From Linanthus parryae (taxonomy: Eukaryota > Streptophyta > Magnoliopsida > Ericales > Polemoniaceae), in NCBI GenBank assembly GCA_023055425.1, contig JALGPY010000009.1, positions 52,328,616-52,392,615 of the forward strand: a DNA stretch of 64,000 bases, in the 5' to 3' direction. The notes under the pieces are model-generated. The model saw only the letters and a program-made list of their open reading frames with translations. It made no database searches and had not been told where the DNA came from. Made by a program: the position numbers and the translations under genes. Shown here in pieces: positions 11,732 to 22,200 of the stretch. The number at the start of each line of letters is the position of its first letter. The stretch's first letter is position 1.

Positions 11732-12899
11732 CGGTCGCCGGGCTTCAGACCACATTATACTGGCTAAAGAGGCAATTTTTAAACTTCATAAACATACAAG
11801 TAAGAATGGTTTATTTGCAGCTAAGTTCGATCTTAGTCATGCTTATGACACCCTCTCTTGGAACTTTATTGCCTCGACCCTTTTTAAATTAGATCTCCTT
11901 CTACATATTATCAAAATCATACATGCTTGTGTTACTTCCACTCAATACTCCATTCTTTGGAAAGGTACTCGAGGAGAAGTATTTTATCCCACGCAAGGAG
12001 TGAGACAAGGTGATCCTTTATCACCATATCTCCTCATTCTTTGCCTCAATTCCCTATCCATACGACTTCAAAAGGCTTGTGATACCAAAGATTTTTACCC
12101 ACTTAAACTTTCTAGGTCTACTCCTGGTATTATCCATTTACTTTTTGCAGGCGACCTCTTATTTTTTGTAAAGGCCAACTCTTCTAATATTCGGCAACTT
12201 AATACGATTTTTCAGAACTTTTGTTTTCAATCAGGTCAAACTATCACTACCAGTAAATCTTGTATTTCTTTCTCAAATAAGACGATATGTTCAACTAAAA
12301 TTCAATGTGCTAACATTTTGAACATTCCTATCAAAGACCGACTTGGTTTGTATCTGGGTGTTCCTTTGATTCCTACACATGGTAATAATCAAGATTATCA
12401 ATATCTTATTGATAAGGTATTACATAAACTTGGTTATTGGAATTCAAATTTTCTCAACTCAGCAGGAGAACTATTCTTACCAATCATAGTCTTTCTTCAA
12501 TTGCACAATATACAATGCAATCGACTAAATTACCTACTACCATTACCTCCCAACTTAATAAAATTCAGAGGACTTTTCTCTAGAATTCCTCCTTCCACGG
12601 TGCAACTTGGGATAAATTCAGTCGGACTAAAGCTAATGGTGGTATGGTTATTAAGGATGCTAGTTGCACAAATAAAGCTTTCTTGACTCATGTTTGTTGG
12701 CGCATTCTTCATAACCCCCGTGCTTGGTGGACTTCGATTCTCCATCAAAAATATTTCCCTCACGATAACTTCCTTCATGAAACTAGTAGACCCACATATA
12801 GTCCTTTTTAATGTTTGATAAACCTTAAACAGGAAGTTCTTATGCCAAATATTATCAAATCTTGTGGGACAGGATCTACGATTTCTTTTTGGGTTGACT
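11732..12899 (+). mobile_element. LINE ORF2 segment 3 of 4: reverse transcriptase palm, catalytic site mutated
   Basis: Reads RRASDHIILAKEAIF, then KFDLSHAYDTLSW (RT motif A, aspartate present), then QGVRQGDPLSPYL (motif B), then FAGDLLFF. The last is motif C, where active plant LINEs have F/YADD; the first catalytic aspartate is glycine here (codon GGC near 12151). Downstream come LGVPL and the start of the C-terminal region with AWWTSILHQKYFP near 12720-12760. Frame changes occur near 12490 and 12650, and a stop near 12810. The segment is open for 327 codons, so decay is moderate, but the RT is dead by motif. Confidence 0.93.
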
Positions 12900-14324
12900 C
12901 AGGGCCGGCCCTAGTTTTTTGGATGCCCTAAGCGGATAACGAATTTTAGGCCCTTTGCATACATATATAAAAACTTAAATTTCACAAATTACATATAGCC
13001 TATTAATTTTGCTTAAACATCAAAATTGTTGCTTTTGTTTGAGACCTTCACAGTTTAAAGAAGAAAAACAAATTAAATTACAATGGCTAGATTACAATAG
13101 GAGTACAACACACCTTTTCTGAAAGGAAAAGAAAGGACTTCGCTAAAGCATGAGCCATATCAATCCACTCTCTGAACAAAAACAAAACTACAATAATCAA
13201 AAGAAGCTCCTAATTTAACACCACCGTGTACATTAATTGTGCACACTATGACTACATGACATGAATTTAAACACCTGAGAACCACTTCATGATTGAAAAG
13301 TATTGAAATGCTTGTAAATTCACACATGTTTTCCCTCGTGGTTTGCTTGAAGGTAGAATTCGGAACATGTTTTCCCTCATGGTTTTGTTTGGCGTGCCTT
13401 TAGGCACGTGCAATACCTAATACTAAGACAAGTATACGTCGAAATTGAGTTCACTGTAAACAAAATCTCCAACTTTTAACATACCTAGTCGGGACTAGTG
13501 TAGCAATTTGCGGAAATTGACTTTCAAAAGTAGAATTGAAAACAACAAATTAAATTCCGTAATTTATTAAAAATGAAAGAAAAACAAAAAAAATCATAAA
13601 TCTCAAATTGTTACATACCTAAGCCCTATCCTCTATTGAAGTCGTGATTCGTGAAGAGTATATATTTCTCTGCGTGTTGCGTTTGTATGAATCCTGGAGT
13701 GGTAGAGGCAGATTGTTGAATTGCCGAACAATGTAATACAACGGCAACTCCGTTGGTCGACATTTCGTATGAGCGATAGATAAAATAGTAAACTCGAAAA
13801 ATCTGAGAGGATGCATTTAACTCGAGAATCATTGCAACAATAACAAAACGTAGTAATGATGGTTAAATTTGTTATAGAAGAGGAATTGACCGTTGAGAGA
13901 TTCGAGGAAAATTAGAGATAGAGATAGTGATGGAGAGAGATAGAGAACATATCCTGTATCACGATCTTGGGGATAGCTGATTGTCTAAATAAATGGATTG
14001 TTTAAAAATAGATTAAGGAGCTAACTTAACAACAACTACAGTTCTTTTCCGAGAAAAAACAACCACTTTTTATAAAGCTCTGTTCTTAATTTGTGAAAAA
14101 AATCTAGAAGTACCTTAATGTAATTTGGAAGTCTAGTTTGAGACCCTACAATCGACATTTCGAAGTTGCCCAAGTCTTCACAGTGTGACTTATAAACTAC
14201 TACTATTACTATGTTCTTTAATGAAATTACGAAACTACCCTTGCTTCTTTGAGAACATGGTGCCCCCTCTTGTTTTGGTGCCCTAAGCAAAGCCATGAAT
14301 GGCTTTACAGTTGAGCCGGCCCTG
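12900..14324. mobile_element. Non-autonomous hAT element
   Basis: 1,425 bp with terminal inverted repeats CAGGGCCGGCCC (left) and GAGCCGGCCCTG (right), flanked by the perfect 8-bp duplication GGTTGACT (12892-12899 and 14325-14332). The 8-bp duplication and the CAGGG start are the hAT signature. Both ends also carry TTTTGG(A)TGCCCTAAGC in the same direction just inside the repeats. No transposase or BED zinc finger could be read; the short open frames near 13620-13830 and 14040-14350 resemble nothing known. It would need a hAT transposase supplied in trans. Removing it restores the LINE frame (ISFWVD followed by YWLPCGP). Confidence 0.92.
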
Positions 14325-15816
14325 GGTTGACTACTGGTTACCATGTGGCCCATTATACAAAATCATTTCAGGCCCTTTAACTCGTGATTTCGAACACATA
14401 ACGGTTGCACATCTTCGCACTCCGTCGGGCCAATGGAATATCACTGAAATCCCTTTCCCTCTACCCCCTTCAATTATATCATTTATGAATCAACTTGTCT
14501 CTCCTTTAACCCCACAAATTGATTCACTTCACTGGACTTCTAGTAATGGAGAGTGCTCCATTAAAAACATATACGGTGCATTATCTAACTTTAAAGCTAC
14601 GGAGGATATTAGTTGGATTTGGCGCGACACTTCCCCAAAGCTTCGAACTTTCGTTTGGCGACTAATCTGCAGTCGTCTTCCTTTAAATACCAACTTAGGT
14701 CCTCTACATTCCTCCCACTGCACCTTTTTTCACACAGACCGTGAAACTAATCTTCGTCTCTTTCGTGATTGTGAATTCAGTAAACAAATTTGGCGAAATA
14801 TCCTGCCTTTAAATAACAGTAACTTTTGGGATTTTTCTAATATTAAAGATTGGATTTTTACTCAGATTCGACAATCCAATCATTACCCCTATCCCCAACC
14901 TTCCTGGACAACACAATTCACCTTCACTCTTTGGACAATTTGGACAAGTCGAAATAAAAAAAAAAAAAAAAAAAAAAAAAAATCGACCAAACTGACTGTC
15001 TTACTCACCAGATCATCAACTTGGCGTACAACTTAGCTACTGAATTTACACTTTTTCATTCTAAAACTCATTCTCTACCATCTTCTATCATACAAAAAAT
15101 TTGGCATCATCCCCCACCTGATACTATCAAATTAAACACTTACGTTAGCATAGATACAAAACATGATAATGCAGGTAGCGGAGGACTCTTTAGAGATAGT
15201 AATGGTATTTGGCGTGGAGGTTATATTCGTAAAATAAATACTAATTGTGTTTTGTTTGCGGAAATAATAGATCTACGTGATGGTCTTTCTATTGCGGCTT
15301 CTTCGAATATTGTTTCTCTTCAAATAGAAACATACTCTCAAATAGCGTTCTCTTACATACATTCTAACATTTCGGTTTTACCTTGACTCATTTCTCTAGT
15401 TGATGATTGCAGATGGTTTCTCAAGCATAACCCACACGGGAGAATCCACTACGCCTCCCATGATGGTTACAATTGTGCAGATTAACTAGCTAGGCAAGGA
15501 AGACATCATAATCTTTCTTTTGAGTACCTAACATCTCCTCCAGGTTACATCATGCAGGAGCTGGATTTTGACAACCATGACTCTACAAAGGAAATTTAGC
15601 ATCAGGCTAAATATTCCTCTTCTGAGCAGTGTAGTTCTTAACTTGGGGGATGTCTTTTGGCTTAGTATCGTGTATTTTGTCTCTACTGTACTCCAAAAGG
15701 CTGTCTTCCTCTTTTGGTTCTCTGTATTTTTGTCAACACTGTCTCCAAACTTCGGCCGAATGTATATATTTTGCATGTAATATAATGTTAAATATACCGT
15801 TTTCTAAAAAAAAAAA
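14325..15816 (+). mobile_element. LINE ORF2 segment 4 of 4: zinc-binding RT domain, RNase H domain and 3' tail
   Basis: 14590-14840 reads ISWIWRDTSPKLRTFVWRLI...LRLFRDCEFSKQIW, the zf-RVT region of plant LINEs. A run of about 27 A residues (about 14956-14982) lies inside the coding region; beyond it 15090-15510 reads IWHHPPPDTIKLNTYVS... GSGGLFRDSNGIWRGG ... CRWFLK-like and NCAD.LARQGRHH, the C-terminal RNase H domain. The usual DGS aspartate is not seen. The element ends near 15790-15816 with TGTAATATAATGTT..., an A-rich tail and no further coding sequence. The A-run is probably replication slippage in a Lys/Arg-rich stretch rather than a tail, because coding homology continues past it. Confidence 0.9.
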
Positions 15817-15830
15817 CAAGAACATCTGGA

Positions 15831-16980
15831 TCATGTAACGTAACCAAATCGTCTGGTTGGATATTGTACGATGATTGAAGATTCCTCGTCCTTCTGTGCC
15901 TTCCCAGCTGTAACTGCGTCCTTGCTACAGCTAATTGAATCGTCCGATTCCATGTGAGTTAACTCGTTACTCGGGCTGACCCGCCGGGAATCGTTGGGAT
16001 TGCTCGCCGGTTTCTTTGTTAATCCCATATTCTGCATTAGGATCTGAAAATCCTTCGCGACTGTCATATCTTTCCTTCCTCTTCCATTCCTGGGCTTTTT
16101 GCCAAAGGATAGGCTCTCAAATCCCATGAGAACTCCAATTCTTCCTTCCGCTTTCGTGATTTGACTATGCACTGGATGTGGGTATGGCCTATTCTTCCGC
16201 AGAGGAAGCAGAATTCACCTAGTTTCTCATACCGAAATGAGATCCAAATATCTTCTTCCACAGTTCTCTCAAGCATGAAGCCTTTAGGAAGAGGCTCGGC
16301 GACTGGGACATCTACCTTGATTCGGATGTAAGGTTTCGTTCCAAATACAGGTTTGTTGATGTCTCTAACAACGAGGAAGTCACCGATTAGGCCCCCGATT
16401 CTCTTAGCGTTGGCTTTTGATCTCTTTTTTGGCGGTAAATTCTTGACCTGTACCCATAGGGGGCACATCGAGAAATCAAATGAGGGCATGTTCTTACCCA
16501 AAACCCATGGCTTCAGGTGAAGTAGATGGTTTACAAGAAGCCAGGGGTTTTTTCTAGGATTTGAGCGTAATCTTCTTCGTTGTCGAAGTGGAATGCAAAT
16601 AAATTGGGGCCAACAGATTCAACCCTCACGTCGTCCTTAATCTTCCATACTCCTTCGACAATACGAAGGACAGTGTTGCTGCTTTTCATCTTCTCATTAA
16701 ACCATTTACCGACTAACGTTCGCTGGTGGAGGTTTCTAACAACCTTCGGGTCGTCGTCGAGGGAAAGCCGGAGTTTACCTGCTGGAACCCCAGCAGTAAA
16801 CTGAGGATTTTGGTCTGACATCGAGAGATTAACTGGATGGAAAATCTAATATGGAAAGATTATTAGAGAAATCCGTCAAAGGACGGAGGAAAAGTCGCCG
16901 GAGCGAATCAAGATACAGAACAACAAGCAGCACCTGGTTCTAGAGAGAGGAGAGAGAGACTCCTCCTGTTTGTGTGAATC
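15831..16980 (-). pseudogene. ORF1 and 5' leader of a second LINE (DUF4283 plus CCHC knuckle), frameshifted
   Basis: The minus strand starts with ATG at 16821 and reads a DUF4283 domain (KLRLSLDDD, then LVGKWFNEK, then FHFDNEEDYAQILEKTP). A one-base shift in an A-run near 16548-16553 moves the frame; it then continues as WVQVKNLPPKKRSKANAKRI and IRIKVDVPVAEPLPKGF, with a zinc knuckle FCFLCGRIGHTHIQC (C-X2-C-X4-H-X4-C). The C-terminal part runs to 15831. The purine/pyrimidine-rich leader at 16860-16980 (AGAGAGGAGAGAGAGAC) is like the 5' end of plant L1 elements. ORF1 is the RNA-binding chaperone partner of ORF2. No ORF2 follows: homology ends next to the 3' tail of the plus-strand LINE, which probably inserted here. 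Confidence 0.82.
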
Positions 16981-17048
16981 ATTTTCAATTTTGTTGTTGT
17001 TGACAAACTCCAAATTTTTACTTATTAAAAAAAATCCAACATAAATCA

Positions 17049-17412
17049 TCTATATTATAAAATAGCATGGTTTAACTAACTCATGATTTTTCAACCGTTA
17101 GATTAAATCAACCATCCCCACCATTAGATCTCACATACTTATTACATCTCTAACTACCCACTCTACTTGGACATCCTTAACTAATAGGAGATATGTTTTT
17201 CTCAACTACATCCCTACATATCGGAGATAAGTTGTGAGTGATTTCCACGTCCATTATAATGCTCATCACATACTTGAAAGTTTTTTTTTTTCACCACATT
17301 TGTAAATATAATTTTTGGATAACACCTCTAAATTTATTTTGAAAAACACACATCTAAATTAAAAAACTATCCAATTTAAGGATAATGACCTTGGACACGG
17401 GCAATACTCTAG
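17049..17412 (+). mobile_element. Possible small non-autonomous Helitron
   Basis: Starts TCTATATTATAAAATAG after an A and ends GCAATACTCTAG before a T, matching the 5' TC / 3' CTAG ends and A|T target of plant Helitrons. A clear GC hairpin before the CTAG end was not found (only GACACGGGC), so this is tentative. The stretch is non-coding and AT-rich; 17413-17819 after it holds the presumed promoter and 5' leader of the next gene. Confidence 0.42.
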
Positions 17413-17819
17413 TTTTAATAAATCTAACAAATAAGAAACACATCTGGCAGAGTCATGGTCCACGACCATTGATTTTCTCGGACCCACACCAGTCCATGTC
17501 GTGACAAACCCGTACGCAGATAGATAGACGTTGATGGTATCCTCGTCACTATCCACCACCGCATACTAACAAAACCCTCCCCGTCCGGCCCCTTCTCTCT
17601 CTTCACCAACACCCTCGTCGTTTTCCACCGTCTAGGGTTTCTTCTGCTACTCCACTCACTATTTTCACTCTCAACCTTCAATCACCCATCTAGCCACAAC
17701 AATGGTCTTCTACTTCCCATTTCTGCCTCATCCACCCTTCAATTTGTAAGCTTAAACCCCCCACCTGCAAAACCCTTTTCAATTTGGAAGCTTAAACCCC
17801 CACCGAAAATCAACAACCC

Positions 17820-19162
17820 ATGGCGAAGACTAAACCCGGGAAGAAAGATTTGGATTCCTACACTATCAAAGGCACCAACAAAGTCGTCCGACGTAATAAT
17901 CCCCTCTTTTTGTTACATACCCACCAAGTGTTTGCTAAAATGCCTCTGTGAATTTGATTTCTTCTGGGTTGTGATTTTGAACCCCTTTTTACATACCCAC
18001 CAGTTGTTTGATAAAATGCGTCCGTTGAAATTTGATTTCATCTGGGTTGTGACTTTTGATCCCTTTTTTTACATACCCACCAGGTGTTGATAAAATGCGT
18101 CTGTGACTTTCATTTCTTCTGGGTTGTGATTTTTGAGCCCTTTTTTTTTACATACCCACCAGGTGTTTGATAAAATGCTGTCTCTGAATATGATTTCTTC
18201 TGGGTTGTGATTTTTATCCCTTTTTTTACATACCCACCAGGTGTTTGATAAAATACCTCTGTGAATTTGATTTCTTTCTGGGTTTGTGATTTTTGATCCT
18301 GTTTCTTCACATACCCACAAGGTGTTTGATAAAATACGTCTGTGAATTTGATTTCTTTCTGGGTTTGTGATTTTTTGATGTGTACAGTGGGTGACTGTGT
18401 TTTGATGCGACCATCTGATACGGACAAGCCGCCTTACGTGGCTCGTGTGGAGAAGCTCGAGGCGGACCACCGGAACAACGTGAAGGTGAAGGTTTGCTGG
18501 TATTACCGGCCGGAGGAGTCGCTCGGTGGCCGGAGACAGTTCCATGGAGCGAAAGAGCTCTTCTTGTCCGACCACTTTGATTGGCAGAGTGCCCATACTA
18601 TAGAAGGGAAGTGCATTGTTCATACCTTCAAGAACTATACCAAGCTGGAGAATGTTGGGGCTGAGGATTACTTTTGCCGGTTCGAATACAAGGCTGCTAA
18701 CGGAGCCTTCACGCCTGACCGTGTGGCTGTGTGAGTTTGGTTTCTGTCGTCGGTTTGAATCGAGTTGATTTGGTTTGGTGTTTGATTGTTTCATGCTTGA
18801 ATGTGATATTGGATATGTAGGTACTGCATGTGTGAAATGCCTTATAACCCAGATGACCTTATGGTGCAATGCGAGGGATGCAGGGATTGGTAAGATTTTT
18901 CTCGCTATTTCTTTCGCAGTATATGTACTGTACTGTCATGAATATAGTGGCGGTTCCATGTTGTGGAGCTATCATTTGGTTGATTGGAGTCTCCCTTGGC
19001 ATTGTTCTTAATGAATGTTTTGTGTCTTGAATATAGTAGAGTCTGAATCACTCTGCTTTATAGGGGATTCTCAGTAGTTCATTTGATTGTGTTCTATCTT
19101 TCCTTTATTACTTCTATAGTTTGTTGATGTTTATTGCATCTAGGTTTCCTCAAGACTTGTGG

Positions 19163-19205
<43 letters not shown>

Positions 19206-22200
19206 TATTTCTCTGTCTTGGTGTTGCATGACGTGTACTAAGTTCGCTATAACGAAAACCTTGTTCTTTATCTTTCGGACAACCGCTCATCACAAACTCC
19301 GGAGTTTAGGGAGTCTACGGCATTCTAGGAATCCTGCCCGCGAACCCAGCCTGTTGCCTTTTTGTTTGTTCCCAACAGGGAAAGGGCCCCTTCCTATTTT
19401 AACCGACAGCGATCTACCTATTTTACCAGAACAAAAACAACAAAACGAAAGACTTTATTGGCTATAGGCCTTTCCCTTTGATTTAAGGCTTGTACAAGAG
19501 CCTCTAAGGCGAAGACCATAAGCGAGGTTATGCTCTTGTTGAAGCCCTGGTGATTCTTCAGCCAAGAAAAGACTTGTTAGAGGAAGTAGTGTATTAAAAT
19601 GTAAAAGGAAAACAGACATGGATATATGGAAAATTATAGTAGAATCTCGTATTCTGTATATCAAGAAGTGAGTGAATGTAAGAGTTGCCGTTTCTGTCCA
19701 TTCTACTGGGTTTTCCCTGATATTGCATCTTTTTGTCACTAGAATTCTTTTTTTGTAAACCCAATTTTGTTTTGTTGGTATTCCTTTGGCTGTTCAACAA
19801 TTCTGACTTTCAATGTTGCCTAATATGAGCATAGCCTAAGAGACTGGACTTTGTGTGCCATATGAAACATTTGTTATTCTTTTGCATGCATAAGTTATTC
19901 AGTTTCCGGATCGGGAGTTGAGGACCTGATGTGCTTTCTATTTTAATCTTGCATTTGCTCGTTATTGTACCCGTCCATCAGTGGCTGATTTGATGGTTGT
20001 GGATAGGGCCATAGGGGTGAGCAGGGGCGGATCCAATTAGATATGTGTGGGGGCTATAGCCCCCACTCAACTTTTAGAAATTGCAATTTGACCTTGCATT
20101 TTGTCTAATAAATTAGTTTTAGCCCCCACTGAAATCGAGCAATAACTCTCACTATTTATGTTTATTCATCAAAATATCATCTTTTAAAAATTTAGCCCCC
20201 GCTGACTCAAAATCCTTGATCCGTCCCTGGGGGTGAGCGCAAACCGGTTCAGCTGGGTTTTGCCGATGATTTGATGGTTGTAGACTAGATAGTAAAAAGG
20301 AGACTTGCTGCAGTGTGCTTTGGACTAAAACATCCATATTGGGGTTGTGTCAAAATTATTCCTTATGAAAGATATCTTTGTAGCAATTCAAAATAAGGAG
20401 AAAACAGCTTCAAGGAAACTGTGAAATCTTTCCCTTACTACTCTCTGGCTTTGGGGTATAGACAATGGCTCATGGAACTCTTAATTTTTGCAAGGCTAAA
20501 AAATAATGTCATAAGTTAACCTAGAGACTTGACCGTGTCAGTATTTCTAAATTAGTTCATAGTACATATACACCATAGAGGTGGCTTGCAGATGTCAAGA
20601 ATGTTTTGGTTGTGTATGGCTAGGATGTATATCACGTGGGTGTATGAAAACAAAGTATCTACTCCTAGATAGTTAGATGTGTTACCTGAGAAAGGATAGT
20701 GTCTATTGGATGCGTTTTGAAATGTCAAGAGACTTATTTGCTTTTCTATATGGCAAAAGGAGTCGCGTTGTTTCTTCTGGAGAAACAGGAATACTCCATA
20801 AAAGTGCGACCAAATATAGGACTCTGAACAAGAAGCGTGCTTGATGATTTGTGACAAAATCAAAGTGGCATTCATAAATTACCTTAACTCCAGCAAAATC
20901 TAAGTGGTATTCGTAATTTAGCATAACTACACATTCCACAAGTAATCACGTAATAATTAAAATCTTTAGAATCATAGAATGCTCTTGCTTGTGTGGGTTG
21001 CAATCCATGATAGTGATTACACCTTCGTAAAACAGCTTTTGGGAATGTGATATCGAGTATGTTTACTGTTGAACTGTACAGAAATCATACATTCATGAAT
21101 ATTTTTTGCTTTATCGTGTGTGGTTGACGCTTATCATAGTCAACCTTAATACTAGTTCTCTCAACTGGTCGCATTGTGAATGGCATGTTTCTGTAGGTAC
21201 CATCCTTCTTGCATGGGTATGACTATAGATGAAGCAAAAAAGCTGGAGAAATTCTCATGTTCTGATTGTAAATCTGACGTCGAAGAGAAAAGACCATTAA
21301 ACTCATTCCCGTTACCATCATCCCTTGATGCAAAGGTGAGAATGTATTTTATCCTATTACGACACTACTGCATACGTATGCATGGAAATGCTTTATGAGG
21401 AGAATGGTAGTAGAAACGGTTATTTTTCCTGTGATTGATGCTTATTCATTTGTTCTGTGAATTTGTGTTTTGTGAAATATTTTTTGAATATGTCCATTTG
21501 AAACGGGAGAATGTGTATTATGGCTATTTCATTCAAAAATGTGCGTTGTGCAGTGTTCTGCCAGCTGATACTGGAATTTCTTAATTCTTACTAGCAAGGA
21601 GTACTAGGGAAACCCTAGCTTAATGCTTCCTTAACATGGGTTTCTATCTTAAGAGTAACTGTTGGAAGTTATTCTCAAAAGCTGTCTTTGCAAAGCAGAC
21701 TTCAATTCGAGATTAAGAGAATGTTGGGAATAATAAATGTTGAGATCTAGTTGAGTAAGTCTGTGTGTTAGGTTTCTGGTTTAGAAATAAGTTCCCTTTT
21801 AGTAAAAGTCACTAGATCCTTGGCACGCTATTGTCAAATGAGACACTGAATTTAACCATATAGCCAAACACAACTATACTGGCTTCACCTGACAAGGAAA
21901 CTTCTCAACAGCTAGAGAACTACTGTGTGCAAATTGTCGAATGAGACACTGAATTTAACTATATAGCCAAACACAGCTATACTGGCTTCACCTGACAAGG
22001 AAACTTCCCAACAGCTAGAGAACTACTGTGTGCGGAGAAATGAGAGACAAAAATAAAAGAAAGATTTAATGGAAAAATTTGAATTGGTGTATAAGAAGAA
22101 CATACTATTTGCCTATCGAAAGGAGAAAAACTAGGAATCTGCTAGGTATTTGGAATGAATATAAAGAGAGAAATACAACTAAAAAACAGTATTATTTATC

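Noticed and set aside
12530..12778. 82-codon minus-strand frame in the LINE
   Set aside because: Antisense shadow of the LINE ORF2 RT region.
13619..13832. Two overlapping minus-strand frames inside the hAT element
   Set aside because: No transposase, BED or hATC features; too short and of unbiased composition.
16580..16804. 74-codon plus-strand frame
   Set aside because: Antisense of the DUF4283 ORF1.
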